From: an uncultured Lachnospiraceae bacterium
GTDB lineage: Bacteria; Bacillota; Clostridia; Lachnospirales; Lachnospiraceae
NCBI GenBank assembly: GCA_910579495.1
Contig: CAJTVD010000019.1
Span: forward strand, 11,573-54,194
DNA: 42,622 bases
Direction: 5' to 3'
The notes below the pieces were generated by a model. It was not told the DNA's origin and searched no databases. It saw only the letters and a list, made by a program, of their open reading frames with translations. Within the stretch, counting starts at the first letter, position 1. Every line of letters starts with the position of its first letter. Shown here piece after piece: positions 26,133-34,135 of the stretch. The translations under genes were made by a program, and so were the position numbers.

Positions 26133-26233
26133 TGATACTTACGTCCCAATGGGCGGGCGTAATGGCCTGTTTGAAAAATGCCCCGGGTTGGGGAGGTGTT
26201 TTTTAACCAGGTGCCAGGAATAAGGAGTTTGAA

Positions 26234-26935
26234 ATGGTAAATAAACAGAAAATATTAATTGTAGACGACGACAGTAACATTGCGGAGCTGATTTCCCTGT
26301 ACCTGACCAAAGAATGCTTTGAGACCATGATTGCAGGGGATGGTGAAACCGCCCTGCTTCTGGCAGATTCTTTCGCCCCAAACCTGATCCTGCTGGACCT
26401 GATGCTGCCCGGCATTGACGGCTATCAGGTCTGCCGGGAAATCCGCGCCAAATCCGCCATCCCCATTATCATGCTCTCTGCCAAGGGAGAAATCTTTGAC
26501 AAGGTGCTGGGGCTGGAGCTGGGGGCGGATGACTACATGGAAAAGCCCTTTGATTCCAAAGAGCTTGTGGCAAGGGTAAAAGCGGTGCTGCGCAGGTATA
26601 AGCCTGCCTCCCCCACTGCTGCTGCCCCGGACATTAAATGTGTGGAATACCCGGACCTGGTGGTCAACCAGACCAACTATTCCGTGGTTTACATGGGGAA
26701 AACCGTTGAAATGCCCCCCAAGGAGCTGGAGCTTCTCTATTTCCTGGCCTCCTCCCCCAACCATGTTTTTACCAGGGAACAGCTCCTGGACCAGATTTGG
26801 GGCTATGAATACATTGGCGATACCAGGACCGTGGACGTGCATATCAAACGGCTGCGGGAAAAAATCAACGACCATGCAGGCTGGCGGATCGCCACCATCT
26901 GGGGTATCGGTTATAAATTTGAGGTGAGGCAATGA
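26234..26935 (+). CDS. OmpR-family response regulator
   Basis: 233 residues. The receiver domain has the acidic patch DDD at 11-13, phosphoacceptor Asp55 (LILLDLMLPG), the switch Ser in MLSAKGE and the Lys in MEKPF. The C-terminal winged helix (about 135-233) includes FTREQLLDQIWGYEYIGDTRTVDVHIKRLREK, as in PhoB/YycF-like regulators. ATG 26234 follows AAGGAG with 7-base spacing. The stop overlaps the kinase start by 4 bases (ATGA), coupling the pair. No DNA target can be assigned, and no transporter or enzyme gene of obvious relevance is adjacent. Confidence 0.94.
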   Translation: MVNKQKILIVDDDSNIAELISLYLTKECFETMIAGDGETALLLADSFAPNLILLDLMLPGIDGYQVCREIRAKSAIPIIMLSAKGEIFDKVLGLELGADDYMEKPFDSKELVARVKAVLRRYKPASPTAAAPDIKCVEYPDLVVNQTNYSVVYMGKTVEMPPKELELLYFLASSPNHVFTREQLLDQIWGYEYIGDTRTVDVHIKRLREKINDHAGWRIATIWGIGYKFEVRQ

Positions 26936-28356
26936 GAAAAACCCTCTACCTGAAGTTCCTGCTGGCTTACCTGATCTTCGCCTTTTTTGGCTTTGTGGTG
27001 GTGGCTACCTTTGTAAGCAGCATGACCATAGAACAGCTTAAGCGGGAACGGGCGGATGCCCTCTACCGGGAAGCGACCTTAATCGCCAATACCTACGCCT
27101 CAGACTTATATAACGTGGAAACTTCCCTGGACACGGTCAAAAAACAGCTTGACGCCCTGGATGCCTATCTCGGCGCAACCTTGTGGATCATCAACCCCTC
27201 GGGGCTTTTGATCCTGGACTCACGGGCACCCATTGACGTGGAAAACGAAACCGTAGTTTCCGGCTTTGACCCTACAGTGACAGAAAATTCTTACTATACT
27301 ATAGGTAATTTTTTCGATAGCTTTACGGAAGAGCAGCTCAGCGTCTTCGCCCCCATTACTTCTAATTATAAGGTCCGGGGCTATGTGGTGATCCACTATC
27401 CTATGAGCAATATCTCCGCCTCGGGCAACAACCTGTTAAATATTTCTTACCTGATGCTGGTCATATTGTTCCTGCTCTCCCTGATCATTCTGATTTTCTT
27501 TACGGAGATGGTTTATCTCCCCCTGCGCAGGATCACCGAAGCCACAGAACAGTATGCTGCCGGAAACATGCACTATGAATTTCAGATTGACAGCGAGGAC
27601 GAAATCGGTTACCTGGGGGCAACCCTCTCCTACATGGCCAGTGAAATCGCCCGTTCCGAGGATGACCAGAAGAAGTTTGTAGCCAATGTCTCCCACGACT
27701 TCCGCTCTCCCCTTACCTCCATCAAGGGTTACCTGGAAGCCATGTTAGACGGCACCATACCGCCGGAGCTGTACGAAAAATACCTTACCATCGTACTCAA
27801 TGAGACGGAACGGCTTACCAAGCTCACCAACGGGCTTCTAACCCTGAACAATCTAAACACCAAAGGAATGCTTTTAGACAAGGGCATTTTTAATATCAAT
27901 AAGGTTATCCGCAATTCCGCCGCCTCCTTTGAGGGAACCTGCAAAAGCAAGACCATTGCTATTGAGCTGATCCTCACAGGGGACGAACTTTTTGTCAACG
28001 CGGATATGGTTAAAATCCAGCAGGCCCTATACAACCTTCTGGATAACGCTATCAAGTTCAGCCGCCCGGACTCCATCATTAAGATCGAAACCACAGAAAA
28101 GCACAACAAGATTTTCGTATCTGTAAAGGACAGCGGCATCGGCATACCCAAAGACGACCTGAAGCTGATCTGGGACCGTTTCTACAAATCCGACTCTTCC
28201 CGCGGGAAAGACAAAAAAGGCACCGGGCTGGGTCTTTCTATCACAAAAGAAATCATCCACGCCCACGGGGAGCACATTAACGTAATCAGCACAGAAGGCG
28301 TAGGGTCAGAATTTATATTTTCCCTGCCCCTGGCAGAGGAAGAAAACGAGGATTAA
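26932..28356 (+). CDS. Sensor histidine kinase (PhoR/WalK-like layout)
   Basis: 474 residues. Helix 1 spans about 9-29 and helix 2 about 171-192. The roughly 140-residue external domain between them has WIINPSGLLILDS and GYVVIHYPM segments, typical of a PAS-like (CACHE/PDC) sensor fold. HAMP follows (about 193-245), then HisKA with His255 in VSHDFRSPLTSIKG. The catalytic domain has YNLLDNAIKFS, DSGIGIP, FYKSDSSRGK and GTGLGLSI. The HisKA and ATP-binding motifs are complete, so it should be active. Coupled to the regulator by ATGA and followed 8 bases later by trmL, which probably shares the transcript. Confidence 0.93.
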   Translation: MRKTLYLKFLLAYLIFAFFGFVVVATFVSSMTIEQLKRERADALYREATLIANTYASDLYNVETSLDTVKKQLDALDAYLGATLWIINPSGLLILDSRAPIDVENETVVSGFDPTVTENSYYTIGNFFDSFTEEQLSVFAPITSNYKVRGYVVIHYPMSNISASGNNLLNISYLMLVILFLLSLIILIFFTEMVYLPLRRITEATEQYAAGNMHYEFQIDSEDEIGYLGATLSYMASEIARSEDDQKKFVANVSHDFRSPLTSIKGYLEAMLDGTIPPELYEKYLTIVLNETERLTKLTNGLLTLNNLNTKGMLLDKGIFNINKVIRNSAASFEGTCKSKTIAIELILTGDELFVNADMVKIQQALYNLLDNAIKFSRPDSIIKIETTEKHNKIFVSVKDSGIGIPKDDLKLIWDRFYKSDSSRGKDKKGTGLGLSITKEIIHAHGEHINVISTEGVGSEFIFSLPLAEEENED

Positions 28357-28364
28357 ATCTAATT

Positions 28365-28865
28365 ATGAATATTATTTTACATCAGCCTGAAATACCCGCC
28401 AACACGGGTAACATTGGAAGGACCTGCGCCGCCACCGGAACCAGCCTTCACCTGATTGAGCCCCTGGGCTTCCGTATCACCGAAAAAGACCTAAAACGTG
28501 CCGGGATGGATTACTGGGACCAGCTTGACGTAACCAGGTATATGAACTTCGGCGAATTAAAAGCCAGGCATCCCGGTGCCAGGATCTGGATGGCCACCAC
28601 CAAGGCCCGGCGGGCCTATACGGAAGTCTCCTACAGCCCTGGGGACTTCCTTATGTTCGGAAGAGAAAGCGCCGGAATACCGGAGGAACTGTTGGTGGAC
28701 TATGAGGAAACATGTATCCGTATCCCCATGCTTCCCCAGATCCGCTCCCTGAACCTTTCCAACTCTGTTGCCATTGTCCTATATGAAGCGCTGCGCCAAC
28801 AGAATTTCTCACAGCTACAGCGGGAAGGGACGCTCCATCAGCTAAGCTGGAAAACCCCAAAATAA
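28365..28865 (+). CDS. trmL: tRNA (cytidine/uridine-34-2'-O)-methyltransferase
   Basis: SPOUT-fold methyltransferase of 166 residues, the usual length. It 2'-O-methylates the wobble base of certain leucine tRNAs. The three SpoU motifs are visible: NTGNIGRTCAATG (about 13-25), LMFGRESAGIPEELL (about 95-109) and IPMLPQIRSLNLSNSVAIVLYE (about 118-139), which together form the knotted SAM site. ATG 28365 is only 8 bases after the kinase stop; the GAGG within the kinase end gives a rather long spacing, so translation is probably partly coupled. Related SpoU enzymes are distinguished by size, and the short single-domain form favours TrmL. Confidence 0.93.
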   Translation: MNIILHQPEIPANTGNIGRTCAATGTSLHLIEPLGFRITEKDLKRAGMDYWDQLDVTRYMNFGELKARHPGARIWMATTKARRAYTEVSYSPGDFLMFGRESAGIPEELLVDYEETCIRIPMLPQIRSLNLSNSVAIVLYEALRQQNFSQLQREGTLHQLSWKTPK

Positions 28866-28895
28866 TTTACTCCCAAAATCCCATAAAACAGCCCC

Positions 28896-28937
28896 TCCTC
28901 CTGCGTATATTTTATAGATGAATCAAACGCAGGAGGA
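28896..28937 (+). promoter_or_regulatory. Hairpin sequestering SIMPL gene Shine-Dalgarno
   Basis: Perfect 11-base inverted repeat TCCTCCTGCGT (28896-28906) with ACGCAGGAGGA (28927-28937) and a 20-base loop. The whole AGGAGG ribosome binding site of the gene at 28944 lies in the right arm. In a transcript reading from trmL the ribosome binding site would be closed. A promoter within the loop would yield a leader lacking the left arm, which would leave the site open; none was clearly identified. Confidence 0.6.
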
Positions 28938-28943
28938 TAATTT

Positions 28944-29765
28944 ATGAAGAAAATTTACGTATCATTATTTATGGGGATTTTTCTTTTGGGGCTTACCGGA
29001 TGCGGGAACCTCACCCCCGACAATATGGCGGCAGTAGAGGCTTCGGCAGAAGCCACCGGACAGGCTCCCTCCGGGCAGCAGCCCACCCCCGCACCACTTC
29101 CCCTTTCCGGCTACTCCCCCAACTCTATCACTGTAAACAGCAGCGAAAAAGTGGCAGTTGTCCCGGACATTGCAGAAATTACCTATTCCGTCCGCACCCA
29201 GGCAGGCACAGCGGCAGACTGCCAGCAGCAAAATGCCCAGTCTGTAAACCAGGTGATTGCCCTTTTAGAAAGCCTTGGCATCGCCGAAAGCTCTATCCAG
29301 ACCTCCGGCTACCATATGAACCCGGTCTACAATTACAGCGGCAGTACCCCACGCCTTACCGGCTATGAGGCAGACACCACCCTTACGGTGTCGGATATTC
29401 CCATAGAAGGGCTTGGCAATATCCTGTCCCAGTCTGTAGCAAACGGCATTAACACTGTCCAGTCCATCACCTACATGGCAAGCAAATACGACGAAAGCTA
29501 CCAGGCAGCCTTAACCGCCGCCGTAGAATCCGCCCGCCAGAAAGCCCAGGCCCTGGCTGGGGCAGCAGGCCAGCAGATTGGTGCCGTAATAAAAATCCAG
29601 GAAACCAGCGGCTACTCCCAGGCACGGTACTCTGACGCCGCCCTCACCAATGGCTACCGCTCCGCTTCCATGAAAGCTGAAGCGCTTATGGAGGATATGG
29701 CAGGCATCATGCCAGGAGAAATTCAGGTGGAGGCAAGCATTGTGGTGGAATACCAGCTTTATTAA
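28944..29765 (+). CDS. SIMPL (DUF541) domain lipoprotein
   Basis: 273 residues. A signal peptide ends in lipobox GLTGC with Cys20 as the predicted lipid anchor. A Pro/Ala/Gln-rich linker precedes the SIMPL domain (about 60-273). Family features include the SITVNSSEKVAVVPDIAEITYSV opening, LGIAESSIQTSGYHMNPVYNY, and the C-terminal segment IMPGEIQVEASIVVEYQL. SIMPL proteins (E. coli YggE, Brucella BP26) are periplasmic or surface proteins linked to oxidative stress or oligomeric channel formation, without an agreed mechanism. AGGAGG is 7 bases from ATG 28944. The hairpin over that site points to post-transcriptional control. Confidence 0.9.
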   Translation: MKKIYVSLFMGIFLLGLTGCGNLTPDNMAAVEASAEATGQAPSGQQPTPAPLPLSGYSPNSITVNSSEKVAVVPDIAEITYSVRTQAGTAADCQQQNAQSVNQVIALLESLGIAESSIQTSGYHMNPVYNYSGSTPRLTGYEADTTLTVSDIPIEGLGNILSQSVANGINTVQSITYMASKYDESYQAALTAAVESARQKAQALAGAAGQQIGAVIKIQETSGYSQARYSDAALTNGYRSASMKAEALMEDMAGIMPGEIQVEASIVVEYQLY

Positions 29766-29932
29766 CTTATCAAATGGCTCTTGCCTTTCAGAAGCCAACG
29801 ATTAAGGCAGTAACAGCCCGGGCAGAAAAATATACCATAACCCTTATGGGGCGAAACCACGAAATATTTTCCTGTCTGGGCAAAGCCTTATCCCCCTCAT
29901 ACACATGGCAGCCCCTGAAATTAAAATCCAGG

Positions 29933-30934
29933 CTAAATCCCAAGTTCCTTATACATTTTTTCTCTGTGCTCTGCATCCTCAGCGGCTTTCACCAAATCCT
30001 CCAGGCGGGACTGCCCAGTAAGGGCAACAATAAGCCTGCCCATCCTTTCGCTTTCCCGGGCTTTTCCTTCAAGTATCCCTTCAGCCCTTCCTTCCTCTTT
30101 TCCCTCGATTCTTCCTTCCATACGCTCGTCCGCAAGCCATTCCCTTATCCCCTGGCACATATTGACCTTCCCGCCTTCCTTGTGCTTTTCTTTCCATTTG
30201 AACATGGTTTCTCCCTCCCCCGCGTAAGCCGCTACCATATCATATGCCTCTTCGTCCAGCAGCCCATATGCCTGCTCCTGATCCAGAAGTTCTTTGATTT
30301 TTTGCTTGTCCCTGGAAAACCGGATAAAGTCAAATACCTGTTTCACATCTGTCCGGAACATATCCGTACTCTCAAGCCTCCTGACTTCTACGATATGAAG
30401 CTGATAGTTGGACACTTTTTCCTTAAGTTCTTCAGGTATACCTGAAAAATTAAGCAGGCCATGAAGATCCCTTGCCCCATCCCAGGCTTCCTCCCCATAA
30501 TACAGAACAAAAGTGGTTGTAGGAAGCAAACAGCTTTCTCTCCTGAAACCATACATATATTCCCCGCGGCTTAACCCCTTACTGTCCCTTCTTACCTGCC
30601 TGCGGATTTCTGCCGCCTGGCGCCCGTACTCTCCCGCATCATATCCCATCACCCGAAGAGCCAGGGCATAGTCAATTTCCTCCTGGTTCTCAATGCCTAT
30701 CATGGCAAAATTCATGCCAAAAGCTGTTTTCCTCATCAAATCACGGTATTTTGCCGTAATTCTTTTCCCCTTTCCCCCAAGCCCCCTGCGCTTGCCGGAC
30801 AAGATTTTCGTGTCTGCCTGGTACAAGTCTTTTCCCCTGACAAAAGGTATCCCATTACAGCCAATACCATTAATAATATCGGCATAGCGCTCATTGTCAG
30901 AAAAAAATGCACCGCTTATAACATCTTTTTCCAA
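29933..30934 (-). CDS. Rpn family PD-(D/E)XK recombination-promoting nuclease / putative transposase
   Basis: 333 residues. Rpn proteins are PD-(D/E)XK endonucleases found in many copies in gut bacteria and shown in E. coli RpnA to promote recA-independent recombination. The opening EKDVISGAFFSDNERYADIINGIGCNG is the family's usual start, followed by QADTKI and the ENQ variant of the E-x-K motif (IGIENQEEIDYA). The C-terminal part has the charged IEGKEEGRAEGILEGK repeat helix seen in clostridial members. I start at TTG 30934 with AGGAGGG 5 bases upstream; the GTG at 31033 would add 33 residues without family resemblance. The protein looks intact. No inverted repeats or target duplications typical of a transposon flank it. 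Confidence 0.85.
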   Translation of the reverse strand: MEKDVISGAFFSDNERYADIINGIGCNGIPFVRGKDLYQADTKILSGKRRGLGGKGKRITAKYRDLMRKTAFGMNFAMIGIENQEEIDYALALRVMGYDAGEYGRQAAEIRRQVRRDSKGLSRGEYMYGFRRESCLLPTTTFVLYYGEEAWDGARDLHGLLNFSGIPEELKEKVSNYQLHIVEVRRLESTDMFRTDVKQVFDFIRFSRDKQKIKELLDQEQAYGLLDEEAYDMVAAYAGEGETMFKWKEKHKEGGKVNMCQGIREWLADERMEGRIEGKEEGRAEGILEGKARESERMGRLIVALTGQSRLEDLVKAAEDAEHREKMYKELGI

Positions 30935-31107
30935 TTTTTCCCTCCTATAGCAGGAGCTTCCCGGAAACCTCCTGCCCTTTTCCATATTTATTAGGTGATT
31001 GAAAGCATAGATTTCCTGAAATTCGTCTGACACCCCGCCCTTTGGGAAAACGGGACGGATAAAGATGGCACATAGCCTTGATAAACAGAAATATTTTATG
31101 CTTTTGA

Positions 31108-31113
31108 ATTATA
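31108..31113 (-). promoter_or_regulatory. -10 element upstream of Rpn gene
   Basis: Minus strand TATAAT (31113-31108) in a strongly AT-rich stretch about 175 bases before the TTG start. TTGCAT lies 20 bases upstream of it, rather far for a -35. The 375 bases between 30935 and 31309 otherwise hold the possible extended N-terminus, a 16-base palindrome (31199-31214) and the terminator below. Confidence 0.4.
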
Positions 31114-31213
31114 CTATCATACTTAATAACGATATGCAAGGCATTTGGGGCCAAAACTGCACCATGTCCATTGTCTTCTGAGGCATACTTTAGAAAAAGC
31201 ATTCATTTGAATG

Positions 31214-31264
31214 CCCAAAAAATAACACTTAAAAGCACATAAGTGTCTTTCAAGTGTTATTTTC
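31214..31264 (-). terminator. Terminator of aminotransferase operon
   Basis: Arms AATAACACTT (31221-31230) and AAGTGTTATT (31252-31261), perfect over 10 bases, with an inner stem in the loop. On the minus strand it is followed by TTTTTT. It lies 46 bases after the aminotransferase stop and is a canonical intrinsic terminator. Confidence 0.85.
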
Positions 31265-31309
31265 AGGTGTATTGCTATTATCAACAGGACAGCCCTTTAA
31301 CGCGTCCTT

Positions 31310-32473
31310 TTACTTTTTAAGCCTGCCAATAAATGCACTTATCTTTTCTAATGCAATTTTCAGGTTTTCCAGGGAGTAGGCGTAGGAAATCCGGAGGAAC
31401 CCCTCCCCACACTCCCCAAAGGCTGTTCCCGGCACCACCGCTACTTTTTCCTCTGCAAGGAGCCTGCTTGCAAATTCCTCACTGGTCATGCCAAATTCCT
31501 TAATGCACGGGAACACATAGAAAGCCCCATATGGCTCAAAACATTTCAGCCCCATTTCCTTAAAGGCATGTATCAAAAACCGCCTTCTCTGGTTGTAGGC
31601 CCCCCGCATCATGGCCACGTCATCATCCCCGTTGCGCAAAGCTTCCACTGCCGCATACTGGCTGGTAGTCGGCGCACACATAATGGCAAACTGGTGTATC
31701 TTCAACATCTGCTCCATAATGGCTTTGGGTGCGCAGGCATAGCCCAGACGCCAGCCGGTCATGGCATATGCCTTGGAAAAACCATTAATCAGGACGGTTC
31801 TCTCCTGCATTCCGGGAAGGCTTGCAATAGAAACATGCTTCTCCTTATAAGTCAGCTCCGCATAAATTTCATCGGAAATTACAAAAATATCCTTCTCCCG
31901 GATAACCTCCGCGATAGCTTCCAGATCCCCTTTTTCCATGATTGCCCCTGTAGGGTTATTGGGGAAAGGCAGTATCAGCACTTTCGTCCTGTCCGTAATG
32001 GCATCCAAGAGCTCCTTAGCAGTAAGCCGGAATTCATTTTCCTCCTTCAGTTCAATAATCACAGGGCACGCGCCTGCCAGAATGGCGCAAGGCTCATAAG
32101 ATACATAACTTGGCTGGGGAATCAGCACTTCCTCCCCCGGGTTAACCATTGCCCGGAGGGCAATATCAATGGCCTCCGAGCCGCCCACTGTCACCAGCAC
32201 CTCCCCCGCCTGGTCATAGGAAATCCCCTGGGTTCTTAGTATGTACCTGGCAATCTCTGTTTTCAGTTCTTTCAGCCCTGCATTTGAGGTATAAAAAGTC
32301 CTTCCCTTCTCTAGGGAATAAATTCCCTCGTCCCTGATATGCCAGGGAGTGTCAAAATCCGGTTCCCCCACCCCCAGGGAAATCGCATCGTCCATCTCAC
32401 TGACAATATCAAAAAATTTCCGGATGCCAGAGGGCTTAATCGTAACAACTTTATCTGCTAACGGGTTTCTCAT
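31310..32473 (-). CDS. Class I/II pyridoxal-phosphate aminotransferase
   Basis: 387 residues, normal length. It belongs to the aspartate/aromatic aminotransferase-like group (PatA, AlaT). Cofactor residues: SEAIDIALR in the phosphate-binding region, NNPTGAIM, SDEIYAELTY with the ring-nitrogen Asp, and Lys234 in GFSKAYAMTGWRLGY. The ATG at 32473 overlaps the Lrp-type regulator stop by 4 bases (ATGA), and AAGGTGA lies 4 bases upstream. That coupling indicates the regulator and enzyme respond to the same amino acid. The exact amino acid is not decidable; members near Lrp genes are often annotated for aromatic or branched-chain substrates. Confidence 0.92.
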   Translation of the reverse strand: MRNPLADKVVTIKPSGIRKFFDIVSEMDDAISLGVGEPDFDTPWHIRDEGIYSLEKGRTFYTSNAGLKELKTEIARYILRTQGISYDQAGEVLVTVGGSEAIDIALRAMVNPGEEVLIPQPSYVSYEPCAILAGACPVIIELKEENEFRLTAKELLDAITDRTKVLILPFPNNPTGAIMEKGDLEAIAEVIREKDIFVISDEIYAELTYKEKHVSIASLPGMQERTVLINGFSKAYAMTGWRLGYACAPKAIMEQMLKIHQFAIMCAPTTSQYAAVEALRNGDDDVAMMRGAYNQRRRFLIHAFKEMGLKCFEPYGAFYVFPCIKEFGMTSEEFASRLLAEEKVAVVPGTAFGECGEGFLRISYAYSLENLKIALEKISAFIGRLKK

Positions 32474-32952
32474 GGTGTCACCTTCTCCCTGGTATCCTCA
32501 TACTTTTTGGTCAATATGGTTCCGTGATCCTTATATTTCTTCAAAATAAAGTGGGTGGCTGTGCTAAGGACCCCATCCAGTGTGGAAAGCTTATCTGAAA
32601 CAAAGCTGGAAACCGCTTTTAAGGATTTCCCCTCTAAGGTTACCAGAAGGTCATACCCGCCTGAAATCAGATATACGCTGTTTACCTCCGGGTATTTGTA
32701 TATCCGCTCTGCAATATTGTCATACCCCTGCCCCCTCTGGGGTGTGATCCGCACCTCAATAAGGGCCGTCACTTTTTCTATAGAGGTTTTTTCCCAGTCT
32801 ATCATTGTGTGGTAACCGCAGATAACCCCTTCCTCCTCCATTGCCTTCAACTCATTGGCAACCGCAATTTCCTCAACACCTAATATCACCGCCAGTTCTT
32901 TCATATCTATGCGGCTGTTTTTTTCTATGATAGTCAAAATCTTCTCTCTCAT
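32470..32952 (-). CDS. Lrp/AsnC family transcriptional regulator
   Basis: 160 residues. An N-terminal winged helix-turn-helix (about 1-55; DMKELAVILGVEEIAVANELKAMEEEGVI) is followed by a RAM ligand-binding domain (about 65-145; ALIEVRITP, VYLISGGYDLLVTLEG). Lrp-type regulators bind amino acids as oligomers and control their own transport or metabolism. The ATG at 32952 has AAAGGA with 7-base spacing. It is coupled to the aminotransferase downstream and follows the PurM-like gene by 68 bases on the same strand. Confidence 0.92.
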   Translation of the reverse strand: MREKILTIIEKNSRIDMKELAVILGVEEIAVANELKAMEEEGVICGYHTMIDWEKTSIEKVTALIEVRITPQRGQGYDNIAERIYKYPEVNSVYLISGGYDLLVTLEGKSLKAVSSFVSDKLSTLDGVLSTATHFILKKYKDHGTILTKKYEDTREKVTP

Positions 32953-33020
32953 CCTAAAATCCTTTCTTATTTTACAGTCCCGTTTCTAGTCCCGGAGCTT
33001 CACTCCCTGCTCCCTTTATT

Positions 33021-34028
33021 CTATGCCTGGAATACTTTATATATTTCATCCGGTACAGGCGGCCCCAGGTATCTTGTCTCATCTTTGTTGCAGACAATTT
33101 TGTCATTGCTTCCGTTGGTTTTCCCAATCACTGCCGCCGAAATCCCCGCTCCTTCCAACTGTTCCGCCAGATATTCCCCCTGCCTGGTAAGCATAAGGAG
33201 GGCTCCCCCGGATATCAGCCCATAGGGATTCAGATTGTAAAACTCGCACACTTCAATGGTTTCCTGCCTTACCGGAATTTTTTTCAGGTTCACACAAAGT
33301 CCGACGCCTAACTTCTGGGATACTTCCCACAATGCACCGAAGATGCCCCCGCACCTTACATCATGCATTGCATAAACGCCGGACTTCTGGGCTATGGCCG
33401 CCTCCGGCGCAACAGACAAATACTTCCCCTGCTCCCTTGCCCCTCCCAGTAAACCCGCCGGATAGCGCCCCAGAAGCTCTTGTTCCCTTTCTGATGCAAT
33501 AAGGAAAGCTCCCTCCATGCCAATCCACTTGCTCATTACAATATCCAGCCCCTGAAAGCTTTCCGGCGGGCTTTGTGTTTCCATCCTTCCCTTGCCCAGG
33601 GCCGTTGCTGTAATCACCGGGACCTGGACCTTGGCGCTCACCTCCGTATGCCCCCCTGCAATTTGCATCCCCAGCTCCCTGCCGCATTCGTCCGCCTGCC
33701 TCACCCATTCCCTTAAATGCTGCTCCTGGGTTTCCTCTGGCAACGTCAGGGAAAGGGTTACCGCTACAGGGTGTGCCCCTGCTGCTGCCAGATTGTTGGC
33801 CGCGGCCATTACAGCCAGATATGCCGCCCTTTTAACAGGCAGCGCTATGGTCTGGGTGGAGGCTGCCACCCCCATTTCCTCCCCAGGCCCCGGAACCGGA
33901 TTTTCCCATGCCAAAAAGGCGCAGTCCCCACCTACACCTGCGCCTTTTTTTACTTCCTGCACCTGATTTTCAATTTGCCTTAACACAGAACGCTTTAATA
34001 CGCTCTCGGATATTTTCCCTGTCTTCAT
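33021..34028 (-). CDS. PurM/AIR synthase-like protein of unknown function
   Basis: 335 residues with the two-domain PurM-type fold. The N-terminal domain includes GGDCAFLAW and the AVMAAANNLAAAGAHPVAVTLSLTLP helix-strand pair. The C-terminal domain starts around DIVMSKWIGMEGAFLIAS and includes MHDVRCGGIFGALWEVS and LISGGALLML. This is the family of AIR synthase, ThiL, SelD and HypE. It lacks the HypE C-terminal Cys and the SelD Cys/Sec site, so those functions are excluded. Clostridial proteins of this kind are often labelled AIR synthase-related or HypE-like with no known reaction. The start is ATG 34028 with GGGGAGG just 2 bases away, rather tight. It lies between a VanW gene and an Lrp-aminotransferase pair. 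Confidence 0.78.
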   Translation of the reverse strand: MKTGKISESVLKRSVLRQIENQVQEVKKGAGVGGDCAFLAWENPVPGPGEEMGVAASTQTIALPVKRAAYLAVMAAANNLAAAGAHPVAVTLSLTLPEETQEQHLREWVRQADECGRELGMQIAGGHTEVSAKVQVPVITATALGKGRMETQSPPESFQGLDIVMSKWIGMEGAFLIASEREQELLGRYPAGLLGGAREQGKYLSVAPEAAIAQKSGVYAMHDVRCGGIFGALWEVSQKLGVGLCVNLKKIPVRQETIEVCEFYNLNPYGLISGGALLMLTRQGEYLAEQLEGAGISAAVIGKTNGSNDKIVCNKDETRYLGPPVPDEIYKVFQA

Positions 34029-34135
34029 GGCCTCCCCTTCCAGATGCCATCCTTTGCCGTAATTACTGCCATTTTCTGCACTTCTGCCCCTGGGCTGTCC
34101 CGGCAGAATGGATCCGGGCAGTCCCCTGTTTCCGG

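Noticed and set aside
26133..26233. Terminator between mutS2 and the response regulator
   Set aside because: CCCC/GGGG followed at a distance by six T residues gives only a 4-bp stem; not convincing.
26255..26932. A 225-codon minus-strand frame opposite the response regulator
   Set aside because: The regulator is intact with all receiver and winged-helix motifs; the reverse frame is His/Gln/Gly-rich noise.
29933..30934. Rpn gene as a complete transposon
   Set aside because: No terminal inverted repeats or target-site duplication were seen; Rpn proteins are generally not flanked by such ends.
31199..31214. Perfect 16-base palindrome GCATTCATTTGAATGC as an operator or insertion-element end
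   Set aside because: It sits just outside the aminotransferase terminator and has no partner copy near the Rpn gene's other end, so no function can be supported.
33021..34028. HypE, SelD, ThiL or PurM itself
   Set aside because: It lacks the HypE terminal Cys and the SelD Cys/Sec site, and there are no hydrogenase, selenium, thiamine or purine genes nearby.
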